From assembly GCF_014534685.1 (NCBI RefSeq), contig NZ_JACVVX010000005.1, positions 310,001-374,000 on the forward strand: 64,000 bases of DNA. Reading direction: 5' to 3'. Positions 44,884 to 55,920 of the stretch are shown here, piece by piece. The translations under genes were made by a program, and so were the position numbers. The stretch's first letter is position 1, and each line of letters opens with the position of its first letter. The notes under the pieces were generated by a model, which worked only from the letters and a program-made list of their open reading frames with translations, was not told the DNA's origin and made no database searches. Source of the DNA: Oryzicola mucosus. GTDB lineage: Bacteria > Pseudomonadota > Alphaproteobacteria > Rhizobiales > Rhizobiaceae.

Positions 44884-46014
44884 CTACAGCTTCGCCAGAT
44901 CGCCCCTCGCCCAGGCCTCGGAGATCGTCGCCGCCCGCTCCGTCAGCGCGCCGGCCGAAATCGCCTCGCGGATATCGGCCATGAGTTTTTGGTAATAGGA
45001 CAGGTTGTTCCACGTCAGCAACATCGCCCCCAGAGCCTCCTGGCTCTTCACCAGATGGTGCAGATAGGCGCGGGAGTAGTCCCGGGCCGCCGGGCAATCG
45101 CTTTCCTCGTCTAGCGGACGGTGATCGTCAGCATGCCGGGCGTTGCGCAGATTGATCTTGCCGCGCCTCGTATAGGCAAGGCCATGGCGGCCGGCGCGGG
45201 TCGGCATCACGCAATCGAACATGTCGATACCCCGCATCACCGATTTCAGGATATCGTCGGGTGTGCCGACCCCCATGAGGTAGCGAGGCTTCTCTTGGGG
45301 CAGTTCGGGACAGGTGACCTCAAGCATGTCGAGCATGACCTGCTGCGGCTCGCCGACGGCAAGCCCGCCCACCGCGTAGCCCTTCAGTTCCATAGCCTTG
45401 AGCGCCTGAGCAGAGCGGACCCGCAGATCCGGCATGTCACCGCCTTGGACGATGCCGAACATCGCCTTGCCCGGCTGGTCGCCAAAGGCCGTCTTGCAGC
45501 GGTCCGCCCAGCGCAGAGACAGTTCCATCGCGCGTTCGATCTCGGTGGGCTTGGCAGGCAGCGCCACGCATTCGTCGAGTTGCATCTGGATATCGGAATC
45601 CAGCAGGCCCTGGATTTCGATGGAGCGCTCGGGCGACATCTCATAGGCAGCGCCATCGATATGGGAGCGGAACGTCACGCCCTGTTCGTTGAGCTTTCGC
45701 AATTTCGACAGCGACATGACCTGAAAGCCGCCGGAATCCGTCAGGATCGGCCAAGGCCAGCGCGCGAAATCATGCAGGCCACCTTGTCGCGCCACGCGCT
45801 CTGCGCCGGGCCTGAGCATCAGGTGATAGGTATTGCCCAGGATGATGTCGGCGCCTACGCCGCGCACCTGATCCATATACATGGCTTTCACCGTGCCGCC
45901 GGTGCCGACCGGCATGAAGGCCGGCGTACGCACGACGCCGCGCGGCATCGAAATTTCCCCGCGCCGCGCATTTCCGTCGGTGGCAAGCACCTTGAAGGAG
46001 AAATCAGCGGTCAT
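44884..46014 (-). CDS. tgt: tRNA-guanine transglycosylase (376 aa)
   Basis: Tgt exchanges guanine-34 of tRNAs for preQ1, the first tRNA step of queuosine synthesis. The active-site region [13 protein letters not shown] is near residue 90, with GIVQGGD later and a zinc-binding C-terminus including [14 protein letters not shown]. The ATG at 46014 overlaps the queA stop as ATGA. A reading open to 46233 lies within queA in another frame and was rejected. Together with queA it forms a queuosine pair at the end of the gyrA-coaD block. Confidence 0.95.
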   Translation of the reverse strand: MTADFSFKVLATDGNARRGEISMPRGVVRTPAFMPVGTGGTVKAMYMDQVRGVGADIILGNTYHLMLRPGAERVARQGGLHDFARWPWPILTDSGGFQVMSLSKLRKLNEQGVTFRSHIDGAAYEMSPERSIEIQGLLDSDIQMQLDECVALPAKPTEIERAMELSLRWADRCKTAFGDQPGKAMFGIVQGGDMPDLRVRSAQALKAMELKGYAVGGLAVGEPQQVMLDMLEVTCPELPQEKPRYLMGVGTPDDILKSVMRGIDMFDCVMPTRAGRHGLAYTRRGKINLRNARHADDHRPLDEESDCPAARDYSRAYLHHLVKSQEALGAMLLTWNNLSYYQKLMADIREAISAGALTERAATISEAWARGDLAKL

Positions 46015-47087
46015 CGGTCGTTCCTGAACAGAAGGCTGGAATCGCCATAAGAGTAGAAGCGGTAGCCATTTGAGATCGCATGCGCATAGGCCTCCCGCAT
46101 GGTCTCGAAACCGGCGAAGGCCGAGACGAGCATGAACAGCGTCGAGCGCGGAAGGTGAAAATTGGTCATCAGCACGTCGACGGCCTTGAAGCGGTAGCCG
46201 GGGGTGATGAAGATATCGGTCGCTCCAGACCACGCGGCCAACGCGCCGTCCTCCCTAGCGGCGCTTTCCAGCAAGCGCAGCGAGGTGGTGCCAACCGAGA
46301 CGATGCGCCCTCCCCGTGCCCGGACCGTGTTAAGCGCTTCGGCGGTTTCGGCCGAGACATGGCCGATCTCGGCATGCATCTTGTGGTCGGCGGTATCGTC
46401 TGCCTTGACCGGCAGAAAGGTGCCCGCGCCGACATGGAGGGTGACGAAGTGCTTTTCGACGCCCGCTTGTTCAAGCGCTGAAAAAAGCGAAGGGGTAAAA
46501 TGCAGGCCTGCTGTCGGGGCGGCAACCGCGCCCTCCTCCCGCGCATAGACGGTTTGATAATCGGCGCGGTCGCGCTCGTCCTCGGGACGCTTGGAAGCGA
46601 TATAGGGCGGCAGCGGAATATGGCCGACAGCGTGCAACGCCTCGTCCAGCGCCGCGCCCGAAAGATCGAAGCCAAGAACGACCTCGCCGGCATCGCCCTT
46701 CTCGACGACCGTCGCATCCAGTGCACCCGTCAGGCAAACGGCGCTGTCGTGACCGAACCGGATGCGGTCGCCGGCGGCGACACGTTTTGCGGGCCGCATG
46801 AAGGCACGCCACCGGTCCGGGGCCTCGCGCATGTGAAGCGTCGCGTCGACCTGCGACATGTTTTCGCCTCGGAACCGGGTTCCGCTGAGTTGCGCAGGGA
46901 TGACTTTGGTATCGTTCAGCACCAAAGCATCGCCGGGTCGAAGCAGCGACGGCAGGTCGCGGACGATCAAGTCCTTAAACCTCTGGTCTGGACGGACCAG
47001 CAATAGCTTTGCCGCGTCACGCGGCTCTGATGGCCTGAGAGCGATACTCGCCTCCGGCAGATCGAAATCGAACAGATCGACGCGCAT
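46011..47087 (-). CDS. queA: S-adenosylmethionine:tRNA ribosyltransferase-isomerase (358 aa)
   Basis: QueA converts preQ1-tRNA to epoxyqueuosine-tRNA. Family features are the start [16 protein letters not shown], the central HIPLPPYI, the [10 protein letters not shown] motif near residue 180, and the C-terminal [17 protein letters not shown]. Full length. It overlaps tgt by 4 bases downstream and shares one base with the stop of the DMT-type gene upstream (TGATG at 47085-47089), so all three are coupled. Confidence 0.95.
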   Translation of the reverse strand: MRVDLFDFDLPEASIALRPSEPRDAAKLLLVRPDQRFKDLIVRDLPSLLRPGDALVLNDTKVIPAQLSGTRFRGENMSQVDATLHMREAPDRWRAFMRPAKRVAAGDRIRFGHDSAVCLTGALDATVVEKGDAGEVVLGFDLSGAALDEALHAVGHIPLPPYIASKRPEDERDRADYQTVYAREEGAVAAPTAGLHFTPSLFSALEQAGVEKHFVTLHVGAGTFLPVKADDTADHKMHAEIGHVSAETAEALNTVRARGGRIVSVGTTSLRLLESAAREDGALAAWSGATDIFITPGYRFKAVDVLMTNFHLPRSTLFMLVSAFAGFETMREAYAHAISNGYRFYSYGDSSLLFRNDR

Positions 47088-47536
47088 CAGGTCAACCGAA
47101 TGAGCAGCGCCCCGCTCAGAAGCATGAGCGCACCGGCAACACGGCCAAGAGTGATTTCACGCACAGCGAGGCCCAGAAACCCTACCCTGTCCATGACCAG
47201 TCCCGCCAGAAGTTGGCCAGTGACGAGAAAAGCCATGGTGGCGGCAGCTCCGATCCGCGGCACCAGCAGAACGCCGCTGGTCACAAAGGCCGCGCCCAGG
47301 ACGCCACCCGCTACGAAGAGCCAGGGCGCAGGCGTGCGCCAACCCAGCGAAACGCCTTGCGTCTGGGTCATCGCCGCGGTGACGAGACCCAGAACGATGG
47401 CGCCCACGAGAAACGAGACGGCGGCGGCGGCCACCGGCAGGCCCAGCCCGCGGCCGAGCGCGGCATTGATCGGAGCCTGGGTGGCGACAAAAGCGCCAGC
47501 CAGGATTCCGAGCAGCGACCACAACACGCCGGCCAC
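47087..47536 (-). CDS. DMT-superfamily transporter, YdcZ/DUF606 type (149 aa)
   Basis: This small membrane protein has about five hydrophobic helices and conserved features [19 protein letters not shown] and a C-terminal [16 protein letters not shown]. The family is usually a five-helix half-transporter of unknown substrate. It sits between a cyclophilin gene (10 bases away) and queA (1-base overlap), so it is part of the operon. Its role in that operon is not obvious. Confidence 0.82.
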   Translation of the reverse strand: MAGVLWSLLGILAGAFVATQAPINAALGRGLGLPVAAAAVSFLVGAIVLGLVTAAMTQTQGVSLGWRTPAPWLFVAGGVLGAAFVTSGVLLVPRIGAAATMAFLVTGQLLAGLVMDRVGFLGLAVREITLGRVAGALMLLSGALLIRLT

Positions 47537-47546
47537 CTTTTTTGTC

Positions 47547-48062
47547 TCAGGCCGGAACGTCGGCGGCGACCTTCATCGACACGATCTTGTCGGGATCCTG
47601 GACCGGCTCGCCGCGCTTGATGGTATCGACCTTGTCCATGCCTTCGATGACCTGACCCCAAACGGTATACTGGCGGTTGAGGAAGCCAGCATCCTGGAAG
47701 CAGATGAAGAACTGCGAGTTCGCGGAATTGGGGTTCTGCGAGCGTGCCATCGAGCAGGTGCCGCGGGCGTGGTTGACGTTGGAGAACTCTGCCTTCAGGT
47801 CTGGCTTGTCCGAACCGCCCATGCCGGCGCGCGCGGGGTTGAAGGAAGCGCCGGTCGATTTGCCAAACTTGACGTCGCCCGTCTGCGCCATGAAACCGTC
47901 GATGACGCGATGGAAGACAACGCCATCATATGCACCTTCGCGAGCCAGTTCCTTGATGCGGCCGACATGGCCGGGAGCGAGGTCCGGAAACAGTTCGATA
48001 ACGACCGTACCCTTGGTCGTTTCCATGATGAGTGCGTTCTCGCGATCTTTGATCTCGGCCAT
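47547..48062 (-). CDS. ppiB: Cytoplasmic cyclophilin-type peptidyl-prolyl isomerase (171 aa)
   Basis: A single cyclophilin domain covers almost the whole chain, with VVFHRVIDGFMAQTGD near residue 48 and NSANSQFFICFQDAGFLNRQYTVWG later; the catalytic Arg in FHRV and the Phe/Trp pocket residues are present. No signal peptide. It is 23 bases after a second cyclophilin gene, which is exported. The pair is a common arrangement in rhizobia. Confidence 0.92.
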   Translation of the reverse strand: MAEIKDRENALIMETTKGTVVIELFPDLAPGHVGRIKELAREGAYDGVVFHRVIDGFMAQTGDVKFGKSTGASFNPARAGMGGSDKPDLKAEFSNVNHARGTCSMARSQNPNSANSQFFICFQDAGFLNRQYTVWGQVIEGMDKVDTIKRGEPVQDPDKIVSMKVAADVPA

Positions 48063-48085
48063 TGTGCCTGTCCTTTTCTATCCGA

Positions 48086-48673
48086 TTACTTGTTGTCTGC
48101 GGCGATGCGCACCTTCACCATGCGGTCGGGGTCGCTGACAACCCCGTTCATGGAAGAATCGCCCTTCTTGATATTGTCCACCAGTTCCATCCCGGTCTCG
48201 ACTTTGCCGACGACCGTGTATTGGCCATTCAGCGAAGACGCGGTGTCGGTCATGATAAAGAACTGGGAATTGGCCGAGTTTGGATCCTGGGCACGCGCCA
48301 TGCCAAGCACGCCGCGCACGAAAGGCTCCTTGGAGAATTCGGCTGGCAGATCGGGCAGTTCCGAACCGCCGGTGCCGGCGCGCGCGGGGTTGTATCCATC
48401 GGTCATATCGCCGAACTGAACGTCGCCGGTCTGCGTCATGAACCCATCGATGACACGATGAAAGGCAACGTTGTCATAGGCGCCCTCACGAACCAGCTTC
48501 TTGATCTGCTCGACATGCTTAGGCGCCAGATCGGGGCGGAGAGCGACGGTGACGTCGCCGTCTTTCAACGTGATGATCATCGTGTCCTCCGGGCTTGCGG
48601 CCATAGCGGACAATGATCCGGCGAGAAGGCCGGCGGCAATAACGAACGAAGAGGCTAAGGTCCTCATTTTCAT
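48086..48673 (-). CDS. ppiA: Exported cyclophilin-type peptidyl-prolyl isomerase (195 aa)
   Basis: This is a second cyclophilin, with an N-terminal signal peptide of about 25 residues (SLSAMAASPED) and the same core: VAFHRVIDGFMTQTGD near residue 65 and NSANSQFFIMTDTASSLNGQYTVVG. It should assist folding in the periplasm. It resembles the 47547 gene over the whole domain, so the two are paralogues. It is 35 bases after coaD on the same strand. Confidence 0.92.
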   Translation of the reverse strand: MKMRTLASSFVIAAGLLAGSLSAMAASPEDTMIITLKDGDVTVALRPDLAPKHVEQIKKLVREGAYDNVAFHRVIDGFMTQTGDVQFGDMTDGYNPARAGTGGSELPDLPAEFSKEPFVRGVLGMARAQDPNSANSQFFIMTDTASSLNGQYTVVGKVETGMELVDNIKKGDSSMNGVVSDPDRMVKVRIAADNK

Positions 48674-48708
48674 AAAACGGCTCCGTCAGGGATTTGAGGG
48701 AAAAGACC

Positions 48709-49209
48709 CTATGCTTTGAACTTTGCGGTCAGCGCACCGGCGACATTGGCCGGAACAAAGGGACGGATGTCGCCGCCCATCGCCGCAATCTGGCGCACGA
48801 GTGTGGCAGTAATGGTGCGCACCGAAGGACTGGCGGGCAGGAAAACGGTTTGCAGGTCCGGAGCCATGGTTTCGTTCATGCCTGCCATCTGCATCTCGTA
48901 GTCGAGGTCCGTGCCGTCGCGCAGGCCGCGAATCATGATCGATGCGCCGATCTTGCGCGCCGCATCGATAACCAGACCATCGAATGCCACGACCTTGATG
49001 CGCGCCCCGTCCGTCCCAAACTCCGCGCTACAGGCGGCTTCGATCAAGGAGACCCGCTCCTCGAAAGAAAACAGCGGCTTTTTGCCGGGATGGATGCCAA
49101 TGGCCGCGTGCACGGTATCGGCAACAGCCAACGACGCCTTCAACACGTCCAGATGGCCATTGGTCAGCGGATCGAAGGAGCCTGCATAGATTGCGATGCG
49201 TTCTGTCAT
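48709..49209 (-). CDS. coaD: Phosphopantetheine adenylyltransferase (166 aa)
   Basis: CoaD transfers AMP from ATP to 4'-phosphopantetheine in coenzyme A synthesis. The nucleotidyltransferase motif [13 protein letters not shown] (TxGH-type NGHL) is at residues about 10-22, and the second motif around [19 protein letters not shown] at about residue 90 is complete. The 166-residue length is standard. It starts the coaD-ppi-ppi-DMT-queA-tgt run. Confidence 0.96.
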   Translation of the reverse strand: MTERIAIYAGSFDPLTNGHLDVLKASLAVADTVHAAIGIHPGKKPLFSFEERVSLIEAACSAEFGTDGARIKVVAFDGLVIDAARKIGASIMIRGLRDGTDLDYEMQMAGMNETMAPDLQTVFLPASPSVRTITATLVRQIAAMGGDIRPFVPANVAGALTAKFKA

Positions 49210-49387
49210 GCGGTGCTTCTAACCGATCCTGCGACGAGGGGAAAGCGGCAGCCGAAATGCAATCAGTCATTAAGCATGAACCGCAAATGAGTTTGGCGTT
49301 CAGGTCCAGTTCAAGGAGTTGTGAACACTCTCTGGACCACGATGCATGAACCAAATCCGGCTTTGCCCGTTCTTGATCCAGGAGAAC

Positions 49388-49546
49388 ATGCCAATGATGA
49401 TCTATATGCTTGCCGCGGCCATGACCATCGCAATGCTGATCGCTACGGCTTTCGGCCTTCACCAGGAGGCAGAGCGAGCCCGGGTGAAAGAAAGCACGAA
49501 ACGCCTCGATTTGCTTGGCTGGCGTGCGCCGCATCAGTTGAACTGA
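49388..49546 (+). CDS. Small single-pass membrane protein (52 aa)
   Basis: The start is ATG 49388 or ATG 49394, with AGGAGA just upstream; 49394 has better spacing. The product has one hydrophobic helix (MIYMLAAAMTIAMLIATAF) followed by a charged tail (ERARVKESTKRLDL) and ends near the strong terminator at 49577. It is antisense to nothing and lies in the gap between coaD and gyrA. I do not recognise the family. The combination of ribosome-binding site, membrane helix and a perfect terminator supports a real gene. Confidence 0.6.
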   Translation: MPMMIYMLAAAMTIAMLIATAFGLHQEAERARVKESTKRLDLLGWRAPHQLN

Positions 49547-49576
49547 ATTACCTGCTGACCCTCCAGTCAGAAACAG

Positions 49577-49610
49577 AAAAGCCGCTCTAAATCTTAGAGC
49601 GGCTTTTTTG
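49577..49610. terminator. Perfect two-way terminator after gyrA and the small membrane gene
   Basis: The 9-base arms GCCGCTCTA (49581-49589) and TAGAGCGGC (49595-49603) flank a 5-base loop, with TTTTTT on the plus strand and a T-rich tract on the minus strand. It lies 16 bases after the gyrA stop (minus) and 31 bases after the small-protein stop (plus). Confidence 0.92.
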
Positions 49611-49625
49611 TATTGGCTTACCCTG

Positions 49626-52423
<2,798 letters not shown>

Positions 52424-52427
<4 letters not shown>

Positions 52428-52459
52428 AATCGGACCACGCAAAGTTTAAGAATCATCAT
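52424..52459 (-). CDS. Candidate leader peptide upstream of gyrA (11 aa)
   Basis: A minus-strand frame starting at ATG 52459 (a second ATG is at 52456) encodes [11 protein letters not shown] and stops at TGA 52424-52426, which overlaps the gyrA TTG as TTGA. The arrangement suggests translational coupling. There is no strong ribosome-binding site in front of either start. It may be chance. Confidence 0.3.
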
Positions 52460-52464
52460 AGCTA

Positions 52465-52492
52465 TATATAGGAATGCGACGGTTTTCTCCAA
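52465..52492 (-). promoter_or_regulatory. Candidate gyrA promoter
   Basis: On the minus strand, -35 TTGGAG (52492-52487) and -10 TATATA (52470-52465) are separated by 16 bases. The start of transcription would be near 52457, giving a leader of 30 bases or fewer before the gyrA start. Confidence 0.5.
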
Positions 52493-52669
52493 TGTCGAAC
52501 GTGGTTTTCCAGAGCTGATTTTCCTCTTTATTTCAAAAGGATAGGCGTAAAAACCTAAAACGTTTGCCGTCTCGTTTCCGACAAGTTGCTGATCGGGCGT
52601 GGAATCGACCATTCTCCTCTGGTGAAGAACTGCGCGCCGGGCTAGCCTGCTCTGAGACGAGGAGAGCGC

Positions 52670-53299
52670 ATGCCAACGCTGGACAATGTCTTCAACGCCT
52701 TCGTGACCATCCTGGTAACCATCGATCCCCCGGGGCTGGTGCCGATCTTCCTGGCCGTGACGCGGGGCATGAACCGCCAGCAGCGGCAGCAGGTCTCGGT
52801 GCGCGCATGCGTGATGGGCTTTGGCGTTCTGGCCCTCTTCGCGCTTGTGGGCGCAGGCGTTTTGTCTGTCTTCGGCATCACCTTGCCAGCGTTCCGCGTG
52901 GCGGGTGGCCTGCTGCTGTTCTTCATCGCCTTCGAGATGATCTTTGAGAAGCGGACGGACCGGAAGGAGAAGATTTCCGACGTCGCGATTACCAGGGACA
53001 TGATCCATGACATCGCCGCCTTCCCCCTGGCCATACCGCTTATCGCCGGTCCCGGCGCGATATCGGCCACCGTGCTTCTGTCCGGCTCGTTCGGTGGATG
53101 GCTGGCACAGGCCATGCTGGTCGGCATCATCCTCGCCTGCCTGTTGATCACCTACGCCGTCTTCGTGCTATCCGAAAGCATCGACAAATTGATCGGCCAA
53201 ACCGGTCGCTCGATTTTGACCCGTCTGCTGGGCGTCATCCTCGCCGCCCTTGCCGTTCAATTCGTCGCCGATGGCGTGAGAGCGTTGATGGCGGCTTAA
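52670..53299 (+). CDS. MarC-family integral membrane protein (209 aa)
   Basis: The family has six membrane segments, with an N-terminal TILVTIDPPGLVPIFLAVTRG and the repeat-like AFPLAIPLIAGPGAISATVLL near residue 115. The function is unknown; early reports of multiple antibiotic resistance were not confirmed. It is divergent from gyrA with 242 bases between them and convergent with ssb. Confidence 0.88.
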   Translation: MPTLDNVFNAFVTILVTIDPPGLVPIFLAVTRGMNRQQRQQVSVRACVMGFGVLALFALVGAGVLSVFGITLPAFRVAGGLLLFFIAFEMIFEKRTDRKEKISDVAITRDMIHDIAAFPLAIPLIAGPGAISATVLLSGSFGGWLAQAMLVGIILACLLITYAVFVLSESIDKLIGQTGRSILTRLLGVILAALAVQFVADGVRALMAA

Positions 53300-53325
53300 C
53301 GCAGCGGCGAGTCGCAGAAAACTCC

Positions 53326-53369
53326 CACAAAAGAAATCGGCTCGGAATCCGCAGGATTTCCGAGCCGAT
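53326..53369 (-). terminator. Terminator of ssb
   Basis: An 11-base arm ATCGGCTCGGA (53336-53346) pairs with TCCGAGCCGAT (53359-53369), loop of 12 bases. On the minus strand it is followed by TTTCTTTTG, and it lies about 45 bases after the ssb stop codon. On the plus strand there is no T-run, so it is not a strong terminator for marC. Confidence 0.75.
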
Positions 53370-53414
53370 GACCCATGAAGAACAATGGCGTCGTCAAAGC
53401 GACGTCGATATTGC

Positions 53415-53948
53415 TCAGAACGGAATTTCGTCGTCGAGATCCTGCGAACCGCCGCCGCGCGACCCACCGCCGCTTCCGCCGCCGCGAGAAAAGCCCTCGC
53501 TTGGACTGGACTGGCCGAAATCGCTTCCCACATTGCGGCCCCCGCCGCCACCGCCGGAGTAACCGCCGAACTGACCGCTGTTGTCGCCGCCCTGCCCACG
53601 AGAATCCAGCATCTGAAGCTCGCCACGGAATTTCTGCAGCACCACTTCCGTGGTATAGCGCTCGTTGCCGGTCTGATCCTGCCATTTGCGGGTCTGCAAC
53701 TGACCCTCGACGTAAACCTTCATGCCCTTTTTCAGATACTGCTCGGCGACCTTGGCGAGACTGTCGTTGAAGATCACGACATTATGCCACTCTGTCTTTT
53801 CTTTACGCTCGCCGGAGTTCTTGTCGCGCCAGCTTTCCGATGTCGCGATCCGGATGTTGACGACCGGGTCGCCGGAATTCAGACGACGGATTTCAGGATC
53901 AGCGCCGAGATTACCGACCAGAATGACCTTGTTGACGCTACCTGCCAT
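53415..53948 (-). CDS. ssb: Single-stranded DNA-binding protein (177 aa)
   Basis: The OB-fold domain covers residues about 1-112 ([39 protein letters not shown]), followed by a Gly/Gln-rich flexible linker and the acidic tip DDDEIPF-type end LDDEIPF that binds repair and replication partners. The start at 53948 gives the standard N-terminus MAGSVNKV. Upstream are a TTGAAA/TATAGA promoter and an SOS box at 54064-54078, so expression is probably LexA-controlled. Confidence 0.95.
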   Translation of the reverse strand: MAGSVNKVILVGNLGADPEIRRLNSGDPVVNIRIATSESWRDKNSGERKEKTEWHNVVIFNDSLAKVAEQYLKKGMKVYVEGQLQTRKWQDQTGNERYTTEVVLQKFRGELQMLDSRGQGGDNSGQFGGYSGGGGGGRNVGSDFGQSSPSEGFSRGGGSGGGSRGGGSQDLDDEIPF

Positions 53949-54063
53949 GACACCGCTCTCCTGCGCTCGTCCGAAACCATCTAACTGCCGCACCCTAGCG
54001 CATCGGCCTGCCAAATGCGCCGTCCTTGGCCGAATTGGCCGCGCACTGTCCACAGCAGTTTTT

Positions 54064-54078
54064 GTTCTCCTTATGTTC
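54064..54078. promoter_or_regulatory. SOS (LexA) box GTTC-N7-GTTC
   Basis: A perfect direct repeat GTTC-TCCTTAT-GTTC matches the alphaproteobacterial LexA site. It is 116 bases upstream of ssb and overlaps the proposed -10 box of the ssb promoter at 54077-54082, the expected position for repression. Confidence 0.8.
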
Positions 54079-54103
54079 TATAGCGACCATCCATCGATTT
54101 CAA
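54077..54103 (-). promoter_or_regulatory. Candidate ssb promoter overlapped by the SOS box
   Basis: On the minus strand, -35 TTGAAA (54103-54098) and -10 TATAGA (54082-54077) are spaced 15 bases, slightly short. The SOS box covers the end of the -10 and the start site. The 5' leader of ssb would be about 120 bases. Confidence 0.5.
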
Positions 54104-54159
54104 GCTCCTCTAGTAGGAATTCGTGCACGCCACCTTGTTTGCATCTCCAAGGAAACCGC

Positions 54160-54380
54160 TTTTAAAAATAAAGGTCTTGCGGTCATCAGACCAGCAAGAC
54201 CTTCTTTTTGTCGCTTCTGCGACTACGTCGAAGCCAGCTTCGACGGTGAATTCGGATGCTGCGCAGTATCACTGCTGATCCGACTACAGTTTCTGATTTG
54301 AAATCATATCGACAAGGAATTCGGACCTTGCCGCGGCCTCGCTTTTAGCGAAGCCTTTGGGGACTCTCCGGTGGAGTCAT
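54160..54380 (-). ncRNA. Candidate small RNA ending at a perfect terminator
   Basis: Read on the minus strand, several hairpins (54361-54377, 54337-54357, 54226-54245) are followed by the 54171-54209 hairpin and a T-rich end. This could be an independent small RNA or a long 3' extension of rarA mRNA. A plus-strand transcript starting near the SOS box and ending at the same terminator is also possible. No known small RNA family was recognised. Confidence 0.3.
54171..54209. terminator. Perfect two-way terminator in the ssb-rarA gap
   Basis: Ten-base arms AAGGTCTTGC (54171-54180) and GCAAGACCTT (54194-54203) enclose an inner 4-base stem GGTC/GACC. CTTTTT follows on the plus strand and ATTTTTAAAA-type sequence on the minus strand. 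No coding gene ends nearby on either strand. Confidence 0.85.
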
Positions 54381-54593
54381 ACCTCACTCCTTCTTCGGTT
54401 GGTTCCATGATCGATTGCTGCACACATGTCTGCGGCGTCTCGCAGACTGCCATTCGTCTCAGAAAGGCTTGTATTCAACGTGCCTGCAACGACAGGATGA
54501 GGGTGCGCCATCGCTTGTCGACCGTCAACGGCAAACCACCCAAACGAGCTGAAATGTGATTGAATCGGTTAAAGTTGAAACACTAAGAACCGA

Positions 54594-55907
54594 TCAGCCT
54601 TGGCTGCGCTCGCGACGCAGTTTCGCCCAGTAGTCAAGACGTTTGCGGATATCGCGCTCGAAGCCGCGCTCCGGTGGATCGTAGAAGGTGTGCCGTCCCA
54701 TCTTCTCTGGAAAATAGTCCTGCCCGGAAAAGGCGTCGGGCTGATCGTGATCGTAGCGATAGCCGTCGCCGTAGCTCTCGTCCTTCATCAGCTTCGTTGG
54801 AGCGTTGAGGATATGCTTTGGCGGCAGCAGCGAGCCGAACTCCTTGGCCGCGCGCATCGACGATTTGAATGCTTTGTAAACCGCATTGGATTTGGGAGCG
54901 CTCGCCAGATAGACGCAAGCTTGGGCGAAAGCCAGTTCCCCCTCGGGCGAGCCGAGATAGTCATAGGCATCCTTGGCCGCATTGGCGATGACGAGCGCCT
55001 GCGGATCGGCGAGTCCGATGTCCTCCACCGCCATGCGAACCAGCCGCCGGCCGATATAGAGCGGATCTTCGCCGGCATCAAACATGCGGGAAAGATAGTA
55101 AAGTGCTGCATCGGGATCGGAGCCGCGCACCGATTTGTGCAGCGCAGATATCAGATTGTAGTGTCCATCCTGTCCCTTGTCATAGATCGGGGCACGTCGC
55201 TGCACGATGTCCTGCAGTTTCTCCGCGCTGAACACCTCGCCTGGGCCGGCCGCGCGCCAGACTTCCTCGGCGAGCGTCAGCGACGAGCGGCCATCGCCGT
55301 CAGCCATGCGAACAAGAACCGCCCTCGCCTCTTCATCCAGCGGCAACGGTCTACCTTCGGTCTCTTCGGCCCGGATCAGCAACTGAGCGATGCTGTCTTC
55401 CGAAAGCGACCGGAACACGAGCACGCGCGACCGCGACAGTAAGGCGGCGTTAAGTTCGAAAGACGGATTTTCGGTCGTGGCACCCACAAGAATAACGGTT
55501 CCGTCTTCCATCACCGGCAGGAAGGAATCCTGCTGCGCGCGATTGAACCGATGAATCTCATCGACGAAAAGAAGCGTCTGCTTTCCGTTCGCTCGGCGCA
55601 GGCGGGCGGCTTCAAAAACCTTCTTGAGGTCTGCGACACCGGAAAACACCGCAGAAATCTGCTCGAAACTCTGGCCGGTCTGCCCGGCCAGAAGGCGTGC
55701 CGCCGTGGTTTTGCCGGTACCGGGCGGCCCCCAGAAGATCATCGACCCCAGCGACCCAGAACGGATCATCCGGGTCAGCGCTCCATCCTCGCCGGTCAGA
55801 TGCTCCTGGCCAACAATGTCTTCGAGCCGGCTGGGCCGTAGCCGATCCGCCAGGGGGCGTCCCGCAGGCGGCGTGTCGGCCGCGCCCGTACCGAAGAGAT
55901 CGGCCAT
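54594..55907 (-). CDS. rarA: Replication-associated recombination protein A (437 aa)
   Basis: This AAA+ ATPase of the RarA/MgsA/WRNIP1 family acts at stalled replication forks. Walker A GPPGTGKTT near residue 60, Walker B FVDEIHRFNRAQQD near residue 117 and sensor 1 GATTENPSF near residue 140 are intact. The C-terminal MgsA domain has the conserved HYNLISALHKSVRGSDPDAALYYLSRM. The length is typical. It starts 13 bases after the DegP-like gene on the same strand. Confidence 0.93.
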   Translation of the reverse strand: MADLFGTGAADTPPAGRPLADRLRPSRLEDIVGQEHLTGEDGALTRMIRSGSLGSMIFWGPPGTGKTTAARLLAGQTGQSFEQISAVFSGVADLKKVFEAARLRRANGKQTLLFVDEIHRFNRAQQDSFLPVMEDGTVILVGATTENPSFELNAALLSRSRVLVFRSLSEDSIAQLLIRAEETEGRPLPLDEEARAVLVRMADGDGRSSLTLAEEVWRAAGPGEVFSAEKLQDIVQRRAPIYDKGQDGHYNLISALHKSVRGSDPDAALYYLSRMFDAGEDPLYIGRRLVRMAVEDIGLADPQALVIANAAKDAYDYLGSPEGELAFAQACVYLASAPKSNAVYKAFKSSMRAAKEFGSLLPPKHILNAPTKLMKDESYGDGYRYDHDQPDAFSGQDYFPEKMGRHTFYDPPERGFERDIRKRLDYWAKLRRERSQG

Positions 55908-55920
55908 GTCATGATCCGTG

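Larger units (their letters stand above)
53949..54593. other. Gene-free structured region between ssb and rarA (645 bp)
   Basis: This stretch has no convincing protein-coding gene. It holds the ssb promoter and SOS box near 54064-54103, a perfect terminator hairpin at 54171-54209, and at least three more hairpins: CGTCGAAG/CTTCGACG at 54226-54245, a mismatched stem GGCcTCGCT...AGCGAaGCC at about 54337-54357, and GACTC/GAGTC at about 54361-54377. A 62-codon frame at 54371-54559 lacks a ribosome-binding site. In many Rhizobiales uvrA lies here, divergent from ssb. Its absence suggests a rearrangement joint. Confidence 0.6.

Noticed and set aside
54371-54559. A 62-codon frame in the ssb-rarA gap.
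   Set aside because: It begins with GTG inside a hairpin, has no ribosome-binding site, and its composition does not look coding.
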